A stretch of 51,557 nt of DNA from an uncultured Fibrobacter sp. (GTDB lineage Bacteria > Fibrobacterota > Fibrobacteria > Fibrobacterales > Fibrobacteraceae), in contig CAMKMX010000018.1 of the NCBI GenBank assembly GCA_946414025.1, forward strand, positions 1-51,557, written 5' to 3'. Below are positions 1 to 8,518 of the stretch, piece by piece. The notes beneath the pieces were generated by a model that was not told the origin of the DNA, ran no database searches, and worked only from the letters and a program-made list of their open reading frames with translations. How positions within the stretch are numbered: the first letter of the stretch is position 1; each line of letters begins with the position of its first letter. A program made the position numbers and the translations under genes.

Positions 1-144
1 GCCCTCGGCGCAAACGACGCTCAGGCCCTGAAGGTTCTCCAGGAAGCGGAAGCACTTTACACGACCGCACAAGTCAATTGCAAAAGGGATAATGCGACAG
101 ACTTGTGCTCTCGCCTACGACCTCCAGAAGGCCGCCAAGTGTAG
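1..144 (+). CDS. C-terminal end of an unidentified protein (5' partial)
   Basis: The window opens inside a + strand frame that stays open to TAG at 142-144, giving 47 residues with two cysteines (27 and 36) and a stretch EAEALYTTAQVNC. I do not recognise the family. A second short frame (216-296) ends in TDARYAFYDAMSKDTEGL and reads like coding sequence, so 145-296 may be a frameshifted or decayed tail of the same gene. The downstream hairpin at 352-392 would terminate it. Confidence is low because only the end is visible. Confidence 0.35.
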   Translation, partial: ALGANDAQALKVLQEAEALYTTAQVNCKRDNATDLCSRLRPPEGRQV

Positions 145-351
145 GAGGCTACTCTTAAGTAGCCTTCGAAGCGCGGAGCATTCAACTTCCATTGGTTCCT
201 GTATGCGAAAGTTGAATGCGGAGTCTCATAACTGACGCTCGCTACGCATTCTATGACGCCATGAGCAAGGATACCGAAGGGTTGATTAGCCTGTAATCGG
301 AAGTGTCATTCTGAGCGCGGCAACGCGCGAAGGATCCAGACCCGATGAAAC

Positions 352-392
352 AAAGACGAGAGTCAAGAGAAATCTTGGCTCTCGTCTTTTTT
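352..392 (+). terminator. Rho-independent terminator
   Basis: A 13-bp stem (355-367 with 374-386, one G-T pair) has a 6-nt loop and is followed by six T at 387-392. It would end + strand transcription from the partial gene at the window start. On the - strand the run after the stem is only TTTG, so it may act weakly for the convergent gene at 412-858. The dispersed intergenic motif TCATTCTGAGCG...GGATCC lies just before it (306-338). Confidence 0.75.
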
Positions 393-411
393 CGTCAAGT
401 AAAAATTGAAT

Positions 412-858
412 CTAGTCGTCCATCCCAACGAGCTGGAACTGTTCGTTGAATTTCAGTTCCAGGTCATTGGCAAGTTCTATGTCGTAACCGTAGCGTTCCT
501 TGTCCACCTTGATGACAGGAGTCGTGGCGTAGTTCGCCTTTACATAGTCGGCGATTCCCTTGGGAATAAAGCTTGCAGGCACGCCCTTCTGCTTGTTCTC
601 CACCTTGTTCCAGGTGCCGTCTTTGAAAAGCTCAATCTTGGTGCCGTCATCCAGGCGGACTTCGTACCTGGTCTTTTCGAAGAACCCGGAATCCTTTTCG
701 GCAAAGAGGATCTTCTGGGCGGGGAACTTTTGTGCCACGAAGGTCTTGACGGCGGCGGGCAGCTGGTCCACGGCAATGGGAGTGTCGTCGGCATAGGCGG
801 CAACCGACAAGAACAGGGCACAAACAATAGCCATAACGAATTTGCAAGCGTACGACAT
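412..858 (-). CDS. Secreted PepSY-like (DUF2874-type) protein
   Basis: A 148-residue protein with a signal peptide (about residues 1-23, cleavage after AYA-D). The mature part has two copies of the PepSY-like pattern: 'LPAAVKTFVAQKFPAQ' leading to 'YEVRLDDGTKIELFKDG', then 'IPKGIADYVKANYA' leading to 'YDIELANDLELKFNEQ'. That helix-hairpin layout is typical of the periplasmic PepSY-like/DUF2874 family common in Bacteroidota and relatives. The ligand is unknown for most members. It is monocistronic with a good ribosome site (AAGGAG) and a near-consensus promoter at 900-928 whose upstream flank is shared with the large surface protein gene at 1117-5511, suggesting co-regulation. Confidence 0.8.
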   Translation of the reverse strand: MSYACKFVMAIVCALFLSVAAYADDTPIAVDQLPAAVKTFVAQKFPAQKILFAEKDSGFFEKTRYEVRLDDGTKIELFKDGTWNKVENKQKGVPASFIPKGIADYVKANYATTPVIKVDKERYGYDIELANDLELKFNEQFQLVGMDD

Positions 859-899
859 GATAAACTCCTTGGTTAAAGTGTTTTCTCGTTTACATCCAT

Positions 900-954
900 A
901 ATATACATCAAAAATTCAATAATGTCAAATATATTGTTTTTATCGAAATAATAG
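900..954 (-). promoter_or_regulatory. Sigma-70-type promoter plus conserved upstream element (PepSY gene)
   Basis: Read on the - strand: -35 TTGACA (923-928), 17-bp spacer, -10 TATATT (900-905), start expected near 893, leaving a leader of about 35 nt before the ATG at 858. The AT-rich flank upstream of the -35 (928-954) matches 5641-5667 in 25 of 27 positions. It therefore looks like a shared UP element or activator site. Confidence 0.7.
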
Positions 955-994
955 ATTAAAGTTATAATTGTGCAGAAGAAAGTATAAAAAGGAG

Positions 995-1015
995 ATGCCC
1001 GAACAAGTCGGGCAT
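995..1015 (-). terminator. Palindromic unit, possible terminator of the 1117-5511 gene
   Basis: An 8-bp perfect inverted repeat (ATGCCCGA 995-1002, TCGGGCAT 1008-1015) has a 5-nt loop. On the - strand it is followed, after CTCC, by five T. The stem resembles the GTCATGCCCG-type intergenic repeats scattered in the window, so it may be a repeat reused as a terminator. Confidence 0.4.
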
Positions 1016-1116
1016 GACAAAAGTGGGTGAAACACTAATATGTCACCCTGGAGCCCCGTCAAGGGCGATAGGGTCCATGGATTCTATCGGCCCGGTGGGC
1101 ATCCAGAATGACAAGC

Positions 1117-4100
1117 CTATTTGACCACTTCTACCCTGCCGTTGTGCAGGTACTTGCCATTGATGGCGGGCTTGCCCTTCAGCTGACGGCCCTGCAGGTC
1201 GAACCAGCGATCGTTGCGAATCTCCCCGGTACGGGTATTGAGGGTGGCCGTCTCGGTGACAACGCCGTTTTCGTCCATGATCTTCAGGTCGATGGTCTCG
1301 GGCAATTCCCCGATGCCGCCAAGCCCGCCTGCGTTCTTCTGGGAGCCGTTAGCGCCATTGTGCACTAGGTAGGCCCGCATGGGGTAAATGTAGGCCCTTG
1401 GGCCTGCCTTCACGAACTGGCCTGCAGAGAATTCCTTGCCATCGAGGGTTGTATCTCTGGCCACAAACCCGTAGTAGGTGTTCTGGGGATTGGCATTGAT
1501 AGAATCGCCGAACACAAAACGCTTGTAGGTTCCACGGAACTCCCAATCACCCTGGGAAGTTACAAAATCGCCATCCTTCTTGGCACTCATGAACACTTCA
1601 CCATCAAAGGTGATTCTTGTAGCTGTAGGTTTTACCAGATAGGGCGTATTGGCAGAAAGATAACCTGATACCTTCGTTGCACCCGCTGTCCACTTGCCGT
1701 TCTCGTACTTCATCTCGGAAAATCCGTAGAATTCCGCACCGTGGACCCTACTCAAATCAATACCAAACTGCGACATGTCAAAGGGCAACATAACGGTAGA
1801 GAAGGCTCCTATTGTAAAGTTGCGGTCTAACACGACTCTTTCAACTGTTATAAGAGGATCATCGGGAATAATCGTTTCTTCGTCACCTGTATAGGCCCCA
1901 TCGATAGTTGCCATCGAGTAGTCGGATTCGACCGTCACGGCACCATAATGGAACTTCCCGTCGCTCTGGAGCGTCACCTGCAGTTCAAAACCATTGTAAT
2001 AATCGTCAGCTTCGTCATCTGTGTAGACAACGAGTACGTGGCCTGCCGTAGTGGCGCTTGGGATATCCGCCCATTCGGGATCTTCAAAATCTCCATGACC
2101 AAAATGGAATAAATTATGACCGGCATCGTCATCGATGGAAAGATAGTTACCCAAAGGGTCCATGCTCACAACCTGGCCTTGCACCTTTAGGAGATTACTG
2201 GGAGCGACCACTGTTAGTTTTGATTCAGTACTCGTGCCACATGCATTACTCAACTTTCCGCCATCGTCATAAATCATAAAGGAAGTGATGCCAGAGCCAA
2301 CTACCACCCGTTGGTCCATGTTTCCGCACTGCATATTGACAAAGTAGTAGCCAGCCGAACCACGTTCCTTGTCGTAATCAATATGGAACCCTTGGGGAGC
2401 ATCGTTATAGTAGTAACTGGTCTTATTACCGGTCAAGGCATCCACAGCTGTCCCGTAGCTGCCATCGGTAGGCACGCTATTCTGCACGCGGATAGCCGAT
2501 ACGGCAATATGAGCGTTTTCAATATTCTTGGGCCCGGTATAGAAATAGACATTCTTGACAGTAGTGTTCATAGGTTTGTACGAATCTCTCACCGCAATCG
2601 GGTGGAACGCTCCGTTACCCGAGAAACTCCCGCGGAATGTACAACTATCGAGCTTGAGGGTCATGCCGTCGGTCCAACCCAACAGGCCACCAGTGTAGTC
2701 TCCGTCATTCGACAAGTCTCCATCAAAAAGAACGTTTTTCATGGTCAGCGTAGAACTGCCACCATGTCCAACCACACCACCCATATAGCGGTTACCGTTG
2801 TCATTGCGGGAACTGCTGATAGAGGCCAAATGTACCCACACTGTATCAATGAGCGTGGTTCCGTAGGTTCTACCCACTAGTGCCGAGCCGTGCTTACCCA
2901 CATTGAATGTACCAGCCACCTTTACATTTTTAATGGTGGCGTTCTTCACAAAGCGGAATGGCGCGGCATAATCGTCAGTGCTATTGATAGAGCCAAAGAT
3001 GTAATAGTTTGAACCGTCATAGGTACCCTGGAAACTGAGTTCTTCGTTTTTACCAACCATAGTCGTGATGCCATTATAGGGATTGCCATTCTGGTCACCG
3101 ATTTGATCCATTTGCTTGACAAACTTACCACTGAAGGATGCCCCACCTGCCACCAGTTCTGCAAGCAGGTTCCAATCATCCATATTGTAGATACGGTACG
3201 GGTCAGCTTCAGTACCGCTACCTGCAAGTTGTGCATTGCCAAGAGTAGCGTTGATACGGCAGACATCCGCACTGGAACATATTTCAAAAGAGAATGTTCC
3301 TGCTGCTGTGGCAATCTGGTTGCCATTGACGGCGACACTGGAGAGAGTACGGTACGGGTCTGCGCCGCGGACGGTAAAGGTTGCACTGCCATCGGTAACA
3401 ACGTATGTGTCACCCTCGTAAACAATTTTTCCCTTGTCACTGAAAGTGACTGTAATATCTTCAGAACTATCATCGATTGCCTTAACAGCATATACATCAA
3501 GCTGCGTCTTTGTAGATATGTTCTTATTGGTGTAGTAAGATGTGATAGAGCAATAATCAATACTTTTACGGTATCCCACTACGGCACGGACATTCTGGTT
3601 TCCGCTAACATTACTACCCATATAAAGGCTCTTAGTAACGTAGGCGGTAATATCATTTGACGAAAAGCCTTCCATGATACCCACAAGCCCGCCCACATAT
3701 TGGTTCCCGTTCACAGTAGCATCGGTGAAGCAATTAGTCACCCGGCCATACTGAAGATAACCCACCAGGCCTCCGGTATAGTTACCGCCCGTAATGCTGC
3801 TCTGCCTTAGACTAAGGTTTTTTACCTCGCCATAAGCACTATGGCCACCCAATCCACCTACATAACCAAAAAGTCCGTTGTAAGACGAGCCGCTACGGTT
3901 GACAATAATGCCATTAATCGTATGGCCCTGACCATCAAATGTTCCCATAAAGGGGGTCAGGTTGAATTGATAAGAGAAGGAGCCTGTGCCTATAGGCGAC
4001 CATTCGTGGCTATACATGTTCAGGTCCCGGCCCAACTTGATTGTGTAATCCTTATAAGTATTCTGCCCGGCATTTACTAAGTATGCAAAGCGAGCCATCT

Positions 4101-5511
4101 CGGCCTCGTTCATAATGGTAATGGTATTGCCGTTCTGATTCGAGAAACTGGATGCATAGTTACCTGCCGTGGTCCAGTTGCCCGACGCTTCAAGGTCGCC
4201 TACGAAGGTGACGTTGAGTTGTTTATTGCCTTTGAATTTGTTCTGATAAGCCTCGAGCATCGAGGGGAAAACATGCATCTTGGTTCTTTTAGGCCAATTT
4301 TCATCGGTTTGTATGAAATCGGCATTTGAAGAAACCCAATTGATGTCTTCTGCCCGGGCTTGGCTGTACACATCGGTAAGATGGTTACAGTTATAGAACG
4401 CCCCTCCCGCAACCTTGGTCACTGTAGACGGAATCGTTATTTCAGCCATTGAGCAATAACGGAAAGCATTCACATGAATTTCCTGCAATCCATAGGGCAG
4501 GGACACAGAAGTAAGGTTGTCAAAAGAATGGAACGCATACTCACCAAGAACAGTCACGCCATTTTTCACCACCAAGTTTGAAACAGCATTGCTTTTACCA
4601 AGCCAAGGTCTATCATTAGGATTATCATAGTCCGCCATGGCACCGTCGGTGCCGGCAATGGCACTGACCGTAAGCACGCCTTGGTTATCAAGATGGCAAA
4701 TGGTATTCCCGCTGGTCCATTCCCAGTCGTAGGCCCCCGGGACCACAGTGACGTCGTAGTCGGGCATGGTGAAGCGGTAATGGGAATCTTCTATTTTGGT
4801 AAGTTCAACCTCAGTAGAGGGGTCATCGGTCTTGACGACCTTTATGGACGTCAGTACACGGTTAGCGTCAAGAGTAACGGTAAGATCCACGTCGTGGGTG
4901 GCTATGGCGGTGCTGCCGGCATCTGCCGTCCAGGTTCCCCCAGATTGCTGGTTAATGGTGATGCCGTGGGTATGGACGTTGGGCTTCATCGACACAGTCA
5001 GTTCAAAACCTTCACACGAAGAACAATAATCTGGGCGGTGTTCAACCAGCATGACATTATCTGTTGTCTCGTAGGTTCCGATATCTGGTACAGATGAAGG
5101 GTCTTCATTTCCACAGTTATAGCAATAAAGCGTGTAACGATCAATCTCATCGTTATCACTGTCAAAAATGCGAAGTTGGTCATAGTCTTCGAGTTCAACA
5201 ATGCGTCCTGTCACCTCAAAGACATAGCCTGCAGGAGCATAAAAAAGAATGCTATTAGAATATCCTTCACTATCGGTATATTTGCCGTTCTTGCCACCAT
5301 TATCGTACACCTTGAATACTATGTCACTATTTTCGAGCGACACCGTCTTCTGATCCGAAATTGGCATATTGACATAATAATAACCTGCCTCATTGGGACT
5401 ATAAACCGTGTCGATAGACAAGCCCGCAGGCGCGCTCTGAGCCAACGCCCCTTGCACACAAGCGAAAAGGGTGAGCAGCAGGGAGAAGAGCAAACTTTTC
5501 AATTTAATCAT
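1117..5511 (-). CDS. Large secreted multidomain protein with BspA-type LRR and GLUG repeats
   Basis: 1464 residues from the ATG at 5511, chosen because AAGGTGG lies 5-11 bases upstream. The alternative start 13 codons earlier has no such site. A signal peptide (about 1-25) is followed by a CUB-like beta domain (about 30-170), a GAYDWEW linker, a BspA-type LRR_5 stretch (about 310-410), GLUG motifs with 'GGLVG' (about 545-615), a segment with 'GSGTEADPYRIYN' (about 765) and GLUG-like units (about 905-945). A second CUB-like domain (about 1045-1180) starts with the same 'GYYFVNM' pattern as the first. The C-terminus has 'WFDLQGRQLKGKP', like sorting or anchor tails of Prevotella surface proteins. 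Probably exported and cell-surface or adhesive; substrate unknown. Confidence 0.85.
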   Translation of the reverse strand: MIKLKSLLFSLLLTLFACVQGALAQSAPAGLSIDTVYSPNEAGYYYVNMPISDQKTVSLENSDIVFKVYDNGGKNGKYTDSEGYSNSILFYAPAGYVFEVTGRIVELEDYDQLRIFDSDNDEIDRYTLYCYNCGNEDPSSVPDIGTYETTDNVMLVEHRPDYCSSCEGFELTVSMKPNVHTHGITINQQSGGTWTADAGSTAIATHDVDLTVTLDANRVLTSIKVVKTDDPSTEVELTKIEDSHYRFTMPDYDVTVVPGAYDWEWTSGNTICHLDNQGVLTVSAIAGTDGAMADYDNPNDRPWLGKSNAVSNLVVKNGVTVLGEYAFHSFDNLTSVSLPYGLQEIHVNAFRYCSMAEITIPSTVTKVAGGAFYNCNHLTDVYSQARAEDINWVSSNADFIQTDENWPKRTKMHVFPSMLEAYQNKFKGNKQLNVTFVGDLEASGNWTTAGNYASSFSNQNGNTITIMNEAEMARFAYLVNAGQNTYKDYTIKLGRDLNMYSHEWSPIGTGSFSYQFNLTPFMGTFDGQGHTINGIIVNRSGSSYNGLFGYVGGLGGHSAYGEVKNLSLRQSSITGGNYTGGLVGYLQYGRVTNCFTDATVNGNQYVGGLVGIMEGFSSNDITAYVTKSLYMGSNVSGNQNVRAVVGYRKSIDYCSITSYYTNKNISTKTQLDVYAVKAIDDSSEDITVTFSDKGKIVYEGDTYVVTDGSATFTVRGADPYRTLSSVAVNGNQIATAAGTFSFEICSSADVCRINATLGNAQLAGSGTEADPYRIYNMDDWNLLAELVAGGASFSGKFVKQMDQIGDQNGNPYNGITTMVGKNEELSFQGTYDGSNYYIFGSINSTDDYAAPFRFVKNATIKNVKVAGTFNVGKHGSALVGRTYGTTLIDTVWVHLASISSSRNDNGNRYMGGVVGHGGSSTLTMKNVLFDGDLSNDGDYTGGLLGWTDGMTLKLDSCTFRGSFSGNGAFHPIAVRDSYKPMNTTVKNVYFYTGPKNIENAHIAVSAIRVQNSVPTDGSYGTAVDALTGNKTSYYYNDAPQGFHIDYDKERGSAGYYFVNMQCGNMDQRVVVGSGITSFMIYDDGGKLSNACGTSTESKLTVVAPSNLLKVQGQVVSMDPLGNYLSIDDDAGHNLFHFGHGDFEDPEWADIPSATTAGHVLVVYTDDEADDYYNGFELQVTLQSDGKFHYGAVTVESDYSMATIDGAYTGDEETIIPDDPLITVERVVLDRNFTIGAFSTVMLPFDMSQFGIDLSRVHGAEFYGFSEMKYENGKWTAGATKVSGYLSANTPYLVKPTATRITFDGEVFMSAKKDGDFVTSQGDWEFRGTYKRFVFGDSINANPQNTYYGFVARDTTLDGKEFSAGQFVKAGPRAYIYPMRAYLVHNGANGSQKNAGGLGGIGELPETIDLKIMDENGVVTETATLNTRTGEIRNDRWFDLQGRQLKGKPAINGKYLHNGRVEVVK

Positions 5512-5612
5512 AATTACCACCTTACATACAAAATTTAGAAACCTACACAATCCTCTACAATACCCAAAGACTCATGTCGCACCACAAGCAACTCTTTTTG
5601 AAGGACACACTA

Positions 5613-5667
5613 AATATATTAAGGCAAATCAATATTGTCTAATATATTGTTTTTATTGAAATGATAG
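5613..5667 (-). promoter_or_regulatory. Promoter plus conserved upstream element (large surface protein)
   Basis: On the - strand: -35 TAGACA (5636-5641), 17-bp spacer, -10 TATATT (5613-5618), start near 5606, leader of about 95 nt. The upstream block 5641-5667 is the second copy of the element at 928-954. The rest of the 355-bp gap 5512-5866 holds only the terminator at 5711-5736 and GC-rich sequence with short palindromes (for example CGACTCGTATTAACGAGTCG). Confidence 0.65.
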
Positions 5668-5710
5668 TTTTATGTTATTAATAAACAAATTTAAGACGAC
5701 AGGACGGAAT

Positions 5711-5736
5711 AAAAAAACTCCGCCCGAAAGCGGAGT
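5711..5736 (-). terminator. Rho-independent terminator of the carboxyltransferase gene
   Basis: On the - strand ACTCCGC and GCGGAGT form a 7-bp stem with a 6-nt loop (5717-5736), followed by a run of T (5711-5716). It lies about 130 bases downstream of the stop at 5867. Confidence 0.75.
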
Positions 5737-5866
5737 AAAGAATTGTGTCAAGAATGAGCCGAGCAGCCGTTACCCGTGAGCCGTAAGCGACTCGTATTAA
5801 CGAGTCGTGACGGCGAGAGTGAGCGCTAACCGGAGAAGCCTTCCCCGAATTCAGCGCGAACGGTCA

Positions 5867-7411
5867 TTATAAGGGCACGTTGCCGTGTTTCTTGCATTCC
5901 GTGGGAATGGGATTGTTGGCCTCGAGGCTGTTGAAGGCCGCGATAATGCGGGCGCGGGTTTCCGTCGGGGACACCACCTCGTCGATAGAGCCCGTGCTTG
6001 CCGCAATATAGGGGTTCAGGTGCTCGTTTTCGTACTGGGCGATAAAGTCCGCACGGGCCTGCTTGGGGTCGGCGGCGGCGGCGATTTCCTTCTTGTGGAT
6101 AATATCCACCGCACCTTCGGCTCCCATCACCGCAATCTGGGCGATAGGCCAGGCCAGCACGTAGTCGGAGCCCAGATGCTTGGAGTCCATGGCGATGTAG
6201 GCGCCGCCGAAGGCCTTGCGCATGATAAGCGTAATCTTCGGGACGGTGGCTTCGGCATAGGCGTAGAGCAACTTGGCACCGTGACGGATGATGCCGTTGT
6301 ATTCCTGCTTTTTGCCGGGCATGTACCCCGGAACGTCGGCCATGGTGAGGAGCGGAATGTTGAAGCAGTCGCAGAAGCGGATAAAGCGGGCGGCCTTGTC
6401 GCTGGCGTCGATATCCAAAGTGCCTGCCAGGTACTGGGGCTGGCTGGCCACAACACCCACGGCCTTGCCTTCGATGCGGGCAAAGCCTACCACCACGTTC
6501 TTCGCGAAATCGGGCTGGACTTCGAAGAAACTGTCTTCGTCCACCAGGACCGAAATGGGCCCGCGGACATCGAAGACCCTCTTGGAATTTTCGGGAACCA
6601 TGTCCTGAATCTGGGAGGAACGGTCCTTGTAGTTGAACTTGGTGACCGGGCTACGCTCGAAAGCGCTCTGGGGCAAGTATCCCAGAAGCTTGCGGACGCC
6701 GTCCAGGCAGGACTTGTCGTCGCTATAGGCGAAATGGACTACGCCGGAGGTGGCCTTGTGGACCTGGGCCCCGCCCAAGTCCATGGCGGAAATCTGTTCG
6801 CCGGTAACGGCCTTCACCACGCCCGGGCCCGTGATGAACATCTGGGCGGTGTTTTCCACCATGAAGATGAAGTCGGTAATGGCCGGAGAATAGCAGGCAC
6901 CGCCTGCGCAGGGGCCGAGCACCACAGAAATCTGGGGAATGAGGCCAGAGGCGTGTGTATTGCGCTTGAAGATTTCGGCATAGCCGTCGAGAGCGTGGAC
7001 GCCTTCTTCGATACGGGCTCCACCGCCGTCATTGATGCAAATAAAAGGAGCGCGGGACTTGACCGCCAGGTCCATGGCGTGGCAAATCTTCTGGGCATGC
7101 ACGGCACCGAGGGTTCCGCCGTTCACGGTGAAATCCTGGGAACTGGCATAGACCAGACGGCCGTTGATCTTGCCGTAGCCGGTCACCACGCCGTCTCCCG
7201 GAAGGCGTTTCTTTTCGGGCAGGTAGGCGGCTTCGGACTGCTGGAAAGCACCGATCTCTACGAAGGTGCCCTTGTCGAACAGGTATTCGACGCGTTCGCG
7301 GGCGGTCATCTTGCCCTGTTCGTGCTGCCGGGCCACACGGGCTTCACCGCCGGCAGCGTCGCGGACAGCGTTACGGTTTTCCAGTTCCTTGATATACTTT
7401 TGGTCCCACAT
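5867..7411 (-). CDS. Acyl-CoA carboxylase carboxyltransferase subunit (propionyl/methylmalonyl-CoA type)
   Basis: 514 residues from the ATG at 7411 (AAAGGAAC ribosome site; the 31 codons before it overlap an intergenic repeat). The whole length matches the two-domain crotonase-fold carboxyltransferase family (PccB/MmdA): 'MTARERVEYLFDKGTFVE' near the N-terminus, 'GGARIEEGVHAL', the acyl-CoA oxyanion region 'GPCAGGACYSPA', and the biotin-side 'FGGAYIAMDSKHLGSD' and 'MGAEGAVDII'. It would transfer carboxyl between biotin and acyl-CoA, most likely (S)-methylmalonyl-CoA/propionyl-CoA, which fits succinate-propionate interconversion in Fibrobacter. No biotin carrier or OadG-like membrane subunit lies next to it, so the decarboxylase versus carboxylase role cannot be fixed. 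It has its own terminator. Confidence 0.9.
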   Translation of the reverse strand: MWDQKYIKELENRNAVRDAAGGEARVARQHEQGKMTARERVEYLFDKGTFVEIGAFQQSEAAYLPEKKRLPGDGVVTGYGKINGRLVYASSQDFTVNGGTLGAVHAQKICHAMDLAVKSRAPFICINDGGGARIEEGVHALDGYAEIFKRNTHASGLIPQISVVLGPCAGGACYSPAITDFIFMVENTAQMFITGPGVVKAVTGEQISAMDLGGAQVHKATSGVVHFAYSDDKSCLDGVRKLLGYLPQSAFERSPVTKFNYKDRSSQIQDMVPENSKRVFDVRGPISVLVDEDSFFEVQPDFAKNVVVGFARIEGKAVGVVASQPQYLAGTLDIDASDKAARFIRFCDCFNIPLLTMADVPGYMPGKKQEYNGIIRHGAKLLYAYAEATVPKITLIMRKAFGGAYIAMDSKHLGSDYVLAWPIAQIAVMGAEGAVDIIHKKEIAAAADPKQARADFIAQYENEHLNPYIAASTGSIDEVVSPTETRARIIAAFNSLEANNPIPTECKKHGNVPL

Positions 7412-7429
7412 GTTTTGTTCCTTTTGTTT

Positions 7430-7700
7430 AAAATCTGGGTTCGAGACTCGGGGTTTGAGGTTCGAGACTCGAAGAATGTCATCCTCGAGAAGTCGAGGAT
7501 CCACTTGAATCTTTAGCGGATGTTCGCTTTCGCGAACATGACGAATTCACTACACATTCCACATCCCTCATAACTCACAACCGTGAAACGGGGGCGTTGC
7601 GGGGGTGTCCCCCGCAGAGGGGGTAGCGGATGCGGCTAGGAGATCCCCGCCTTCGCGGGGATGACAAGTCGCAGGAGCGAGGGGGATTCCTCCCCCACCC
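7430..7700. repeat. Intergenic cluster of short direct repeats and palindromes
   Basis: No gene is seen here. The stretch holds two copies of TTCGAGACTCG (7440-7480), the hairpins ATCCTCGAGAAGTCGAGGAT, ATGTTCGCTTTCGCGAACAT and ATCCCCGCCTTCGCGGGGAT, and a C/G-rich block. The last hairpin belongs to the widespread GTCATCCCCGC-type intergenic repeat. One of these could terminate adk transcription. Confidence 0.5.
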
Positions 7701-7705
7701 TTGGA

Positions 7706-8353
7706 TTACTTCTTCTTGGCCTTCTTGGCAGGAGCCTTCTTCGCGGGGGTCTTCTTTGCGGAAGCCTTGCAGAACTTCACGTAGGCGGCGAGGGTGTCGC
7801 AGAAGACTTCGTCGGGGGTGTTGTCGCCGTTGATGCGGCTGATGATGGACTTGCTGTACTTGCCCAGCACCTTGGCAGTGGATTCCTTGTAGACCTTGAG
7901 GCGATTCTTGATGACGGCTTCGTCGGCGTCGTCCTTGCGGCCTTCGATTTTCGCGCGGTTCAGGAGGCGGGCCACGATGGTCTTTTCGTCCTTGATGTCC
8001 AACACAAAGATGTGCTTCACGTCAACCACGGATTCGATGAGCTTGACCTGGGCGACAGTGCGGGGAATGCCGTCGAGGAGGAGGGTGTCCTTGTCGGGGT
8101 TCACCTTGTTGGTGTTCACCAGGCCTTCGATGAAGCGGCCGAAAATTTCCACAGTGGCTTCGTCGGGAACCAAGAGGCCCTTGCTGGAGTAAGAAGCGAG
8201 AAGCTTGCCGGATTCGCTGGAAGGAGCGATGCCGCGGAAGATGTCGCCCGTGGAGATGTGCTTGAGGGCGGTGGTAGCAGCGAGCTTTGCGCCGACGGTG
8301 CCCTTGCCGGAACCCGGTGCGCCAAAGATGAGAACTGCAGGAATTTTAGCCAT
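7706..8353 (-). CDS. adk: Adenylate kinase with Lys/Ala/Pro-rich C-terminal tail
   Basis: 215 residues. Reversible ATP + AMP phosphotransfer in the cytoplasm. The P-loop GAPGSGKGT (residues 11-19), the AMP-site 'HISTGDIFR', 'LLLDGIPRT' (the family usually has DGFPR, so Phe is Ile here) and the LID-border arginines 'RLLNRAKIEGRKDD' are visible. The LID is the short, non-zinc type. The last 20 residues are mostly Lys, Ala and Pro with PAKKA units, like histone-H1-type tails, and are not part of the standard enzyme. Ribosome site AAGAGG. It is monocistronic between its repeat-rich 3' flank and the clpC terminator. Confidence 0.93.
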   Translation of the reverse strand: MAKIPAVLIFGAPGSGKGTVGAKLAATTALKHISTGDIFRGIAPSSESGKLLASYSSKGLLVPDEATVEIFGRFIEGLVNTNKVNPDKDTLLLDGIPRTVAQVKLIESVVDVKHIFVLDIKDEKTIVARLLNRAKIEGRKDDADEAVIKNRLKVYKESTAKVLGKYSKSIISRINGDNTPDEVFCDTLAAYVKFCKASAKKTPAKKAPAKKAKKK

Positions 8354-8455
8354 TGTTGAACCTCTTGGGGTTGATTGTTAAATTTCGGCCCAAAAGATAG
8401 AAAATGGCAGTGCCTGCAAGATGTTGATTTTATTACTTTCCGCTTGCTAAAGGGC

Positions 8456-8492
8456 AAAAAAGAAAATTCCGTGGAAAGTCCACGGATTTTCT
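8456..8492 (-). terminator. Rho-independent terminator of clpC
   Basis: On the - strand a stem containing CCGTGGA/TCCACGG, extended by A-T pairs (8461-8475 with 8479-8492), has a 3-nt loop and runs into six T (8456-8461). It lies just after the clpC stop at 8519. Confidence 0.85.
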
Positions 8493-8518
8493 GTTACTTG
8501 CAAGGCCCGTGCCAAATT

